Below, one piece after another: positions 1 through 6,147 of a stretch of 7,612 nt of DNA. Position 1 is the first letter of the stretch. Each line of letters begins with the position of its first letter. Source of the DNA: Pseudomonadota bacterium. GTDB lineage: Bacteria; Pseudomonadota; Gammaproteobacteria; Burkholderiales; Burkholderiaceae_C. The position numbers and the translations under genes are program-made. Location of the stretch: positions 1-7,612 of the forward strand of contig JAFAGF010000127.1 in the NCBI GenBank assembly GCA_023422975.1, written 5' to 3'. The notes under the pieces were generated by a model. The model made no database searches and was not told the origin of the DNA. It saw only the letters and a list, made by a program, of their open reading frames with translations.

Positions 1-1257
1 GCTGTCTTGGAACAAGGCCACCCGCTGGGTCAGCCACACGCTGGGCACCGCAGCGGCATGACCGTGGGTCAACGCTTGCTCACCCGCCAGCACCGCCATC
101 AGGGTCGATTTACCCGCTCCGCTAGCACCGACAAGCGCTACGCGCTCCGTTTTTTGAATGCACAGGCTGACAGACTGCAAAGCAGCCCCCGGGCTGTCGG
201 CATGCTGCACCCCCGCGTGATCCAGCACAAAAGCAACATCGCCTTGCGGCACAGGCAGCGCCGCGACCACCGGCTCACTCGCCATCCGCGCGCCCAAACG
301 GCGTGCGGCCAAACGGGTGCGCCCCGCTTCCACGGCACCGCGGCGCAAGGCGCTGAAAGGCTCCATGGCCGTCAGCGCCACCAGCAATGCCAAAGCAGCG
401 CCCGGTGCGCCGATGACGCCCGCATGCACCAGGTAGCCCGCGCCTGCCAGCACGCCCGCCAAGGTCAAGGCACCGGCAATGCCAAAACCTGCGGCAGCCT
501 GCGCATCCAGACGGTTGAGCGCATGGTCAGCCTGCGCCACACGGGCATCGGATTGCGCAATGCGCGCACATTGCGCAGGCAGCCGACCGGCCATCAACAA
601 ATCCGTTTGACCCGCCACCGCATCCACGGTTTGTGCACGCAAGCGCTCCAGCGCCAAGGCACGCTGCACGGCAGGCCGTGTGCTGCACCGCGCCAGCCAT
701 ATCGTCAGGCCCATGCCTGCCATTAGCAGCCATCCAAAGGCTGCCAGCCCCAGCCACCACTGCAAAGCGCCCAGCACCACGCCCGCCAGCAAAGCAGCCC
801 CAGCCGCCGCCACCACCGGCACGATCAGGCGCAAATACACGTTATCGAGCGCATCCACATCGGCCGTCAGGCGCTGCAGCAAACGCACGGGGCGCAGTTG
901 CAACAGGCGTGCCGCCCCGGGCTGCGCCCAGCCCACAAACAATTTTTCGCGCAAAGCCGCCAAAACGGCCAAGGTGGCTTCGTGCGTCACCAGCCGCTCG
1001 CCATAGCGCGAAGCCGTGCGCCCCATGGCCAGCAAGCGAATGCCCGCCGAAGGCATGAACACATCAAACACCAATGCTGTGGCAGGCACCAGACCGGCAA
1101 TAGCGGTAGCCGCAATGAACCAGCCCGACAAGCCCAGCAGCGCCATGCCCATCAGCACGGTCAGCGCGGCCATCAGCGCCCCGCCCCACCACCAGCGCCG
1201 TGGTGCCAGTTGACCGAGCATGCGCGCCACATCACGCAAACCTGTGCGGCGCATCAT
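1..1257 (-). CDS. cydC: CydC, half of the CydDC ABC transporter for cytochrome bd assembly (partial, 3' end outside window)
   Basis: CydC pairs with CydD in the inner membrane. The pair is required to assemble cytochrome bd oxidase; it was first described as a cysteine/glutathione exporter, and later structural work supports haem transport. I translated 419 codons from ATG 1257 to the window edge with no stop. The N-terminal half shows membrane segments at about residues 23-45, 143-165, 168-187 and 240-285. The segment RYGERLVTHEAT (residues 84-95) matches E. coli CydC; His92 aligns with E. coli His85, reported as a haem ligand. The Walker A motif GASGAGKST is at residues 377-385 (nt 103-129), and a Q-loop (LTQRVALFQDS) lies at the edge. 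The signature, Walker B and H-loop, roughly 140-150 residues, are missing because the window ends. The start overlaps the cydD stop as ATGA, which implies translational coupling; ATG 1254 is an alternative start. Confidence 0.94.
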   Translation of the reverse strand, partial: MMRRTGLRDVARMLGQLAPRRWWWGGALMAALTVLMGMALLGLSGWFIAATAIAGLVPATALVFDVFMPSAGIRLLAMGRTASRYGERLVTHEATLAVLAALREKLFVGWAQPGAARLLQLRPVRLLQRLTADVDALDNVYLRLIVPVVAAAGAALLAGVVLGALQWWLGLAAFGWLLMAGMGLTIWLARCSTRPAVQRALALERLRAQTVDAVAGQTDLLMAGRLPAQCARIAQSDARVAQADHALNRLDAQAAAGFGIAGALTLAGVLAGAGYLVHAGVIGAPGAALALLVALTAMEPFSALRRGAVEAGRTRLAARRLGARMASEPVVAALPVPQGDVAFVLDHAGVQHADSPGAALQSVSLCIQKTERVALVGASGAGKSTLMAVLAGEQALTHGHAAAVPSVWLTQRVALFQDS

Positions 1258-2957
1258 GCGGCGGCCTCCTGAGCAGCCGGTGCCAGATGAATGGTACGGT
1301 CCATCAAAGCGGCCAAAGCAGGGTCATGGGTGGCCACCACCAAGGTTTTGCCACGGGCCAAGGCGCGCAACTGGTGCATGACTTGCTGTGCGGTCTCGGG
1401 GTCGAGGTGTGCGGTAGGTTCATCCACCAGCCACAGGCCTGCATGCTGGTGCACCGCCATGCGCGCCAAGGCCAGCCGCACGGCTTCACCGCCTGAAAGA
1501 CCCTGCCCACCCTCACCCAGACTGCTGCCTTGTCGCTGGGCCAGGGCAAGGCTCAGGCCCGCCTGCTCCAAGGCTTGCGCCACCGCTGAGGCTTGCACAC
1601 CTTCACGCCCCAGCGCCACGTTGTGCTGCACACTGCCCGCAAAGATATGGGCTTGCTGCCCCATCCATGCCATGCAGGCACGCAATGCAGGCCAGCGCGC
1701 ATCCGAAACCGGTTGCCCATCCAGCAACAACTGCTCCGCGGCCACAGGCAGCAAACCGGCCAGTTGGGCCAGCAGCACCGATTTGCCCGCGCCACTGGGT
1801 GCCCACACCGCAACATGCTCTCCAGCATGAATGTGCATATCCAGTGGTGCCAATGCGGCTTCACCATCCACGGCGATGTCCAGTTGCTGTGCCTGCACCG
1901 TGATGGCTTCGTGCGCCTGTGCCTGTGCATCCACACTCGCCACCGGCGTATCTGTCACCAAGGCTGCGGGCAAAGGCAGCCGCTGCTGCCCCAAAGCCTG
2001 CAGCCCCTGCATGGCCGCCTGGCCTGCGGCGCGGTCATGCCACACCGCAGACAGCTCGCGCAATGGATCAAAAAAACTGGGCGCCAGCATCAGCACCCAC
2101 AGGGCTTGGCCCAGGCTGAGCTTTTGCCCCCAAGCGCCAAACGGCAGATTACCCAGCAGGTGAAATCCCACATACATGGCCACCATGGCCACGCCCAGTG
2201 CTGAAAACAGCTCCAGCACGGCAGAAGACAAAAATGCAATGCGCAGCACACGCATGGTGCGCACCCGCAGCGATTCAGAATGCGCACGCAGGCGATGGGC
2301 GGTGTTGGGCACAGCATGCAGGGCACGCAACGTGCTCAGACCCCGCAAGCGATCGAGCAAAAAGGCATTCATCTGCCCCAGCTCCACCATCTGCGCTTCA
2401 CTCGCCGCTTTGGCCCGCCAGCCCACAATGGCCATGAACAGCGGAATCAAAGGTGCTGCACACAGCAAAATCAAGGCCGCCAGCCATGACTGTGTGGCGA
2501 CGGCCAACGCAATCGCAGGTGTTACCACCATCACGCGCCACTGGGCAGGCTGATAGCGCGAAAGCCAAGGCACGATGGCTTCGGCCTGCTCCGCCAAAGC
2601 GCTGGCTGCCAAGCCTGACGCCGCACGCTGGCGATCTAGAGGAGAGGTGCGCATCACAGCTTCCAGCGCTTGGCGGCGCAGTGCACTCACTTGGGTGCGC
2701 GCATGTACATAGGTAATGCGTGTGCCACGGCCTTCACACAGCGCCCGCAGCACCCCCAAAGCCGCCACGGCCAGCACCTGCAGCCACAAATACTGCAGCG
2801 CCTGACCATTGGCAAAACACTGCACCGCCCACGCAATCACTGCGGCCTGTGGCAACCAAAGCAAAGATGACAGCACCAACCAAGCCGTTCCGGGCTGGGG
2901 GCGCCGCAGGTGTGGTTTTGCAGTACGGACTGTCTGAGGCGTATCAAAGCTTTGCAT
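1254..2957 (-). CDS. cydD: CydD, ABC transporter permease/ATPase for cytochrome bd assembly
   Basis: CydD is the partner of CydC in the heterodimeric inner-membrane ABC exporter that supports cytochrome bd maturation. Numbered from ATG 2957 (567 aa; E. coli CydD is slightly longer), hydrophobic segments lie near residues 25-45, 54-72, 138-156, 159-179, 241-268 and 282-295. The C-terminal ATPase has Walker A APSGAGKS (386-393), Q-loop Gln434, signature LSGGE (487-491), Walker B LWLVDE (508-513) and H-loop His544. Walker A is unusual in having Ala where the first Gly is expected. A longer reading from GTG 2966 adds three residues. I prefer ATG 2957 because the GTG itself lies in the GTGGA that serves as its ribosome-binding site, and nothing suitable precedes the GTG. 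The stop overlaps the cydC start. Assignment as CydD rather than another ABC exporter rests on the tandem CydD-then-CydC order and the overall sequence. Confidence 0.94.
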   Translation of the reverse strand: MQSFDTPQTVRTAKPHLRRPQPGTAWLVLSSLLWLPQAAVIAWAVQCFANGQALQYLWLQVLAVAALGVLRALCEGRGTRITYVHARTQVSALRRQALEAVMRTSPLDRQRAASGLAASALAEQAEAIVPWLSRYQPAQWRVMVVTPAIALAVATQSWLAALILLCAAPLIPLFMAIVGWRAKAASEAQMVELGQMNAFLLDRLRGLSTLRALHAVPNTAHRLRAHSESLRVRTMRVLRIAFLSSAVLELFSALGVAMVAMYVGFHLLGNLPFGAWGQKLSLGQALWVLMLAPSFFDPLRELSAVWHDRAAGQAAMQGLQALGQQRLPLPAALVTDTPVASVDAQAQAHEAITVQAQQLDIAVDGEAALAPLDMHIHAGEHVAVWAPSGAGKSVLLAQLAGLLPVAAEQLLLDGQPVSDARWPALRACMAWMGQQAHIFAGSVQHNVALGREGVQASAVAQALEQAGLSLALAQRQGSSLGEGGQGLSGGEAVRLALARMAVHQHAGLWLVDEPTAHLDPETAQQVMHQLRALARGKTLVVATHDPALAALMDRTIHLAPAAQEAAA

Positions 2958-2961
2958 GTTT

Positions 2962-2966
2962 TCCAC
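2962..2966 (-). promoter_or_regulatory. Weak ribosome-binding site of cydD that decides the start
   Basis: The minus strand reads GTGGA four bases before ATG 2957. The GTG in this motif is also the first codon of the three-residue-longer reading frame, whose own upstream bases (CTGAAAA) show no Shine-Dalgarno match. This favours ATG 2957 as the true start, although the match is weak. Confidence 0.45.
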
Positions 2967-2967
2967 T

Positions 2968-2985
2968 TTTCAGTATTTACTGAAA
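2968..2985. promoter_or_regulatory. Perfect 8-bp inverted repeat over the cydD start region (candidate operator)
   Basis: TTTCAGTA (2968-2975) and TACTGAAA (2978-2985) are exact reverse complements separated by TT. The element ends 11 bases upstream of ATG 2957, beside the ribosome-binding site, where a bound repressor or an mRNA hairpin would block expression. It does not match the FNR (TTGAT-N4-ATCAA) or CRP consensus. I do not recognise the cognate regulator. The repeat is seen directly; operator function is inferred from position and symmetry. Confidence 0.5.
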
Positions 2986-2996
2986 TTTGTGCAAAT
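2985..2996. repeat. Second inverted repeat, ATTTG-TG-CAAAT, abutting the first
   Basis: The 5-bp arms ATTTG (2985-2989) and CAAAT (2992-2996) are perfect and share a base with the neighbouring TTTCAGTA repeat. Taken with that repeat, about 29 bp of AT-rich symmetric DNA precede cydD in an otherwise GC-rich region. It could be a second half-operator or could overlap a promoter. I found no convincing -35/-10 pair here. Confidence 0.35.
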
Positions 2997-3148
2997 GCTA
3001 GGCACTTCGGTAAGGTCGAGATGCCACCATGGTTCATACCCTAGTGAAACACTGTGTTGTGATTGCACTCCAGCCGTCCCGAGAAGGCCAGCGTTTTCAC
3101 TTATCCATGCTCAAAGCATGGATGTCATGCCACCGACTTTCTGCGCAT
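2997..3148. other. cydD leader region, non-coding
   Basis: This stretch lies between the nitronate monooxygenase terminator and the palindromes at the cydD start. I see no gene in it. It contains a 9-bp hairpin at 3103-3123 and a short odd palindrome, AACAC-T-GTGTT, at 3048-3058. The cydDC promoter should lie here, because the strong upstream terminator isolates cydD from the preceding gene. No -35/-10 pair stood out on the minus strand. Confidence 0.5.
3103..3123. repeat. 9-bp perfect hairpin in the cydD leader
   Basis: ATCCATGCT (3103-3111) and AGCATGGAT (3115-3123) are exact reverse complements around a CAA spacer. No T-run follows on either strand, so this is not an intrinsic terminator. 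It lies about 150 bp upstream of the cydD start and just beyond the preceding terminator. It may be an operator for a dimeric regulator or a 5'-leader hairpin; nothing in the sequence distinguishes these. Confidence 0.45.
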
Positions 3149-3171
3149 AAAAAAACGGCCCGAAGGCCGTT
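3149..3171 (-). terminator. Rho-independent terminator of the nitronate monooxygenase gene
   Basis: On the minus strand the stem AACGGCC / GGCCGTT closes a TTCG tetraloop (3154-3171) and is followed by seven T residues (complement of A3149-3155). It starts about 20 bases after the stop codon at 3192. Its strength implies that cydD is transcribed from its own promoter. Confidence 0.93.
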
Positions 3172-3191
3172 CTCACAAATGTGTGCAGCAG

Positions 3192-4151
3192 TTACGCCGT
3201 TTGCAGCAGACGCTGGCGCGCTTCCTGGTATTCACGCTTGAAGCGCGCTACCAGCTCGCCGGCAGGCTGAATCTTGTCGATGCTGCCAATGCCTTGGCCA
3301 CAGCCCCAGATGTCTTTCCAGGCCTTGGTGCGGCCCGAGCCAAAGTTCATGGCACTGGGGTCGGACACCGGCAGATTGTCAGGATCCAACCCCGCCGCAC
3401 GGATCGATGGTGCCAAGTAGTTGCCATGCACGCCCGTAAACAGATTGGAATACACCACATCGTCCGAGTTGCAGTCCACGATGGCTTGTTTGTATTCCTC
3501 GGCGGCGCGCGCTTCGTCGGTGGCAATAAAGGCCGAGCCGATATACGCAAAGTCTGCCCCCATGGCCTGCGCCGCCAAAATGGCACCTCCCGAAGCCATC
3601 GAGCCCGACAGCGCCACCGGACCATCAAACCATTGGCGAATTTCCTGAATCAAGGCAAACGGGCTCTTCACACCGGCATGCCCGCCCGCACCTGCGGCCA
3701 CGGCGATCAAGCCATCGGCGCCCTTTTCAATCGCCTTGCGGGCAAATTTATTGTTGATGATGTCGTGCATCACCACGCCGCCCCAGGCGTGTACGGCCTG
3801 GTTCACGTCTTCCCGCGCGCCCAGACTGGTAATGACCAGCGGCACCTTGTACTTGGCACACACCTCCAGGTCATGCTCCAGGCGGTCATTGCTTTTGTGC
3901 ACGATCTGGTTGATGGCGAACGGAGCGGCGGGTGCCTCCGGGTGGGCCTTGTTGTGGGCCGCCAGCTCCTCCGTAATTTCTGCCAGCCAGTCATCCAGCA
4001 GCTCTGCAGGACGTGCATTGAGCGCAGGCATGGAACCCACAATGCCCGCCTTGCACTGGGCAATGACCAGCTTGGGGTTGCTGATGATGAACAAGGGCGA
4101 GCCAATCACCGGTAAAGCCAAGTTTTGCAGCACGGCGGGGATTTTGGACAT
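3192..4151 (-). CDS. Nitronate monooxygenase-family FMN protein
   Basis: The 319-residue protein belongs to the nitronate monooxygenase / 2-nitropropane dioxygenase family of FMN-binding TIM barrels, cytosolic flavoenzymes that oxidise alkyl nitronates with O2. Some family members are instead NADH:quinone reductases or FabK-like enoyl reductases. Visible features are the N-terminal strand LALPVIGSPLFIISNP (residues 11-26), the flavin region GAGGHAG (154-160) with His158 at the position of the family's catalytic-base histidine, and the phosphate-binding segments SGSMASGG (182-189) and YIGSAF (203-208). A start at ATG 4208 would add 19 residues (through SSHFLMQTKNGDFC) that look like read-through of an intergenic hairpin. 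ATG 4151 has a GGAGA site seven bases upstream and begins the conserved part. It follows the acyl-CoA dehydrogenase gene in the same direction. The true substrate cannot be read from sequence. Confidence 0.9.
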   Translation of the reverse strand: MSKIPAVLQNLALPVIGSPLFIISNPKLVIAQCKAGIVGSMPALNARPAELLDDWLAEITEELAAHNKAHPEAPAAPFAINQIVHKSNDRLEHDLEVCAKYKVPLVITSLGAREDVNQAVHAWGGVVMHDIINNKFARKAIEKGADGLIAVAAGAGGHAGVKSPFALIQEIRQWFDGPVALSGSMASGGAILAAQAMGADFAYIGSAFIATDEARAAEEYKQAIVDCNSDDVVYSNLFTGVHGNYLAPSIRAAGLDPDNLPVSDPSAMNFGSGRTKAWKDIWGCGQGIGSIDKIQPAGELVARFKREYQEARQRLLQTA

Positions 4152-4158
4152 GCAGAAG

Positions 4159-4163
4159 TCTCC
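4159..4163 (-). promoter_or_regulatory. Ribosome-binding site fixing the nitronate monooxygenase start
   Basis: GGAGA on the minus strand lies seven bases before ATG 4151. ATG 4208, the start of the longest open frame, would begin inside the right arm of the 4188-4220 hairpin and has no comparable site. This supports the shorter 319-residue protein. Confidence 0.75.
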
Positions 4164-4181
4164 GTTTTTAGTTTGCATAAG

Positions 4182-4221
4182 AAAATGGCTGCTAGCGCTT
4201 ATTGGCAAAGCGCTAGCAGCT
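4182..4221. repeat. Intergenic hairpin element, copy A (probable dispersed repeat; possible terminator)
   Basis: GCTGCTAGCGCTT (4188-4200) and AAGCGCTAGCAGC (4208-4220) are a perfect 13-bp inverted repeat around a 7-base loop. It lies in the 138-bp gap between the acyl-CoA dehydrogenase stop and the next gene. On the minus strand ATTTTCTTAT follows the stem, and on the plus strand CACCTTTTT follows it, so it could act as a terminator in either direction. A related 40-bp element is at 6102-6141. I recall very similar hairpins scattered between genes in Comamonadaceae genomes; that part is memory, not a search result. Confidence 0.75.
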
Positions 4222-4289
4222 CACCTTTTTATCTTAAATGCCTGCACACATATTCTTCGCAATGGGCGCTGGCAGCAGTCACTTTCGCG

Positions 4290-6080
4290 TCAGAAAGCCT
4301 CCAGGGGCAAGGCACAGGCGCTCTCGCCTCCAGCCAAGATGCTGTCGCGCAAGCTGGTAGTGCGGGTCAAAATGTGCTCTGCATAGAACTGCGCCGTCAC
4401 CACCTTGGCTTGCATGAAGGCCACATCCTCGCCCTGGGCCGCCTTGGCTTGTGCCACCAGCAAGGCACGGCCCATTTGCCAGCCTGCGACCAGATTGCCC
4501 GTGAGCATCAGGTAAGGCACGCTGCCCGCATACACGGCATTGGGCGAAGCCTTGGCCTTGCCTGCCACAAAGTCCACCACGTCCAAAAAGGCCTCGCGGG
4601 CATTTTTCAAGTGCAGCGCCATAGCTTGCGCAGCCACGGTTCCGCTGGCCTGCAGCTCGCTTTCGGTTTTGGCAATTTGCGCTGCAATGTCTTTGGCGTT
4701 CTTGCCGCCGTCACGCGCCGTTTTACGGCCGACCAAGTCATTGGCCTGAATGGCTGTTGTGCCTTCGTAAATGGTCAAAATCTTGGCGTCCCGGTAGTAC
4801 TGCGCCGCACCGGTTTCTTCGATAAAGCCCATGCCGCCATGCACCTGCACGCCCAAGCTGGTCACTTCCAGGCTGGATTCGGTGCTGTAGCCCTTGACCA
4901 GCGGCACCATAAACTCATAAAACTCGGCATTGGCCTTGCGCACCTCGGCATCGGGATGGTGGTGGGCCGCATCGTATGCCGCTGCCGCGGTGGTGGCCAT
5001 GGCACGGCAGCCTTCGGTGATGGCGCGCATCGTCATCAGCATGCGGCGCACATCGGGGTGGTGAATAATTGCTGCACTGCCTGCCACGCTGCCATCTACA
5101 GGACGGCTTTGCACGCGGTCACGCGCATACTGCACCGCACGCTGGTAGGCACGCTCAGACACGCCAATGCCTTGCATGCCCACGCCGTAACGCGCGGCGT
5201 TCATCATGATGAACATGTACTCCAGGCCGCGGTTTTCTTCGCCCACCAGGTAGCCAATCGCACCGCCGTTGTCGCCGTACTGCAGCACGGCCGTGGGCGA
5301 GGCCTTGATGCCCATCTTGTGCTCAATCGAGACGCAATGCACATCGTTGCGTGCGCCCAAAGAACCGTCGGCATTCACCATGAACTTGGGCACCACAAAC
5401 AAGCTGATGCCCTTCACGCCTTCAGGCGCCCCCGCCACCCGCGCCAGCACCAGGTGGACGATGTTGTCCGCCATGTCGTGCTCACCATAGGTGATGAAGA
5501 TTTTGGTGCCAAACACCTTGTACGTGCCGTCGGGCTGTGGTTCGGCTTTGGTGCGCACCAGCGCCAAGTCAGAGCCGGCTTGGGGCTCCGTCAGGTTCAT
5601 GGAACCTGTCCATTCCCCTGAGATCAGCTTCTCCAGGTACGTGGCCTTCAGTGCATCGCTGCCAGCCGTCAGCAAGGCTTCAATCGCACCGTCTGTCAGC
5701 AAGGGGCACAGCGCAAAGCTGATGTTGGAGGCGTTGAGCATTTCCACACAGGCCGCACCAATCGTTTTGGGCAGCCCTTGACCGCCGAAATCCGTGGGGT
5801 GCTGCAGACCTTGCCAGCCACCCTCCATGAACTGCTGGTAGGCCTCTTTAAAACCGGGCGTGGTAGTAACATTGCCGCTGTCAAAGCTCGACGGTTGGGT
5901 GTCTCCGGGAATGTTCAAGGGCTCCACCACGCCTTCACACAGCTTAGCGCTTTCTTCCAGCACAGCCTGCGCGGTTTCCAGGCCAGCATCTTCAAAACCG
6001 GGAATCTGTGCCACCTGTTCCAGGTTGGCCAAGTGTTCCATGGCAAACAGCATGTCTTTGATCGGCGCGGTATAGCTCAT
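4290..6080 (-). CDS. Acyl-CoA dehydrogenase, long DmdC/FadE5-like type
   Basis: The enzyme forms the alpha,beta double bond in an acyl-CoA using FAD and hands the electrons to electron transfer flavoprotein. At 596 residues it is far longer than classical ~380-residue family members and fits the DmdC/FadE5-like group, which has an N-terminal extension (about 1-40) and an extra C-terminal domain (about 465-590). Core motifs are the FAD/substrate segment MNLTEPQAGSD (161-171), QVHGGMGFIEE (412-422), and IYEGTTAIQ (437-445), whose Glu439 matches the catalytic base of this group. The substrate may be a fatty acyl-CoA or 3-methylmercaptopropionyl-CoA, and the sequence alone does not decide. The start ATG 6080 gives the family's usual MSYTAPIKDM terminus; its upstream region (GACGAGAG) is purine-rich but lacks a good Shine-Dalgarno. 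Nearby etfA encodes part of its likely electron acceptor. Confidence 0.96.
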   Translation of the reverse strand: MSYTAPIKDMLFAMEHLANLEQVAQIPGFEDAGLETAQAVLEESAKLCEGVVEPLNIPGDTQPSSFDSGNVTTTPGFKEAYQQFMEGGWQGLQHPTDFGGQGLPKTIGAACVEMLNASNISFALCPLLTDGAIEALLTAGSDALKATYLEKLISGEWTGSMNLTEPQAGSDLALVRTKAEPQPDGTYKVFGTKIFITYGEHDMADNIVHLVLARVAGAPEGVKGISLFVVPKFMVNADGSLGARNDVHCVSIEHKMGIKASPTAVLQYGDNGGAIGYLVGEENRGLEYMFIMMNAARYGVGMQGIGVSERAYQRAVQYARDRVQSRPVDGSVAGSAAIIHHPDVRRMLMTMRAITEGCRAMATTAAAAYDAAHHHPDAEVRKANAEFYEFMVPLVKGYSTESSLEVTSLGVQVHGGMGFIEETGAAQYYRDAKILTIYEGTTAIQANDLVGRKTARDGGKNAKDIAAQIAKTESELQASGTVAAQAMALHLKNAREAFLDVVDFVAGKAKASPNAVYAGSVPYLMLTGNLVAGWQMGRALLVAQAKAAQGEDVAFMQAKVVTAQFYAEHILTRTTSLRDSILAGGESACALPLEAF

Positions 6081-6101
6081 CTCTCGTCTTTCTTATCTAT
6101 A

Positions 6102-6141
6102 AAAACAGGCTTTAAGCCTTATACAGTCTGCGCAAGCAGCT
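6102..6141. repeat. Intergenic hairpin element, copy B (degenerate relative of copy A)
   Basis: This element fills most of the 67-bp gap between the substrate-binding protein gene and the acyl-CoA dehydrogenase. Aligned without gaps to 4182-4221 it shares 23 of 40 positions by my count, including the AAAA flank, CTTAT in the middle and GCAGCT at the end. It contains the inverted repeat AGGCTT-T-AAGCCT (6107-6119), and on the minus strand GTTTTTAT follows, so it may act as a weak terminator after the stop at 6148. The relationship to copy A is moderate evidence for a repeat family. Confidence 0.5.
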
Positions 6142-6147
6142 ATCTCT

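Noticed and set aside
7..726. Plus-strand open frame of 239 codons rich in Arg, His and Gln
   Set aside because: It is the antisense shadow of cydC, whose minus-strand frame carries the transporter and ATPase motifs.
2967..3010. Possible sigma-70 promoter for cydD using TTGCAC as the -35
   Set aside because: No hexamer resembling TATAAT lies 16-18 bases downstream; the best AT-rich match is only 9 bases away.
3106..3123. Possible FNR/Anr box (TTGAG-CATG-GATAA on the minus strand) upstream of cydD
   Set aside because: The right half does not match ATCAA; only the left half resembles the consensus, which is too weak to call.
3063..4115. Plus-strand open frame of 350 codons
   Set aside because: It runs antisense to the nitronate monooxygenase gene, passes through that gene's terminator, and its product shows no recognisable motif.
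4152..4208. 19-residue N-terminal extension of the nitronate monooxygenase from ATG 4208
   Set aside because: It starts inside a hairpin arm, lacks a ribosome-binding site, and precedes the conserved start at ATG 4151, which has a good GGAGA.
4125..5621. Plus-strand open frame of 498 codons
   Set aside because: It lies antisense to the strongly conserved acyl-CoA dehydrogenase. Its His/Ala/Arg-rich product has no recognisable domain and is what GC-rich codon bias yields on the opposite strand.
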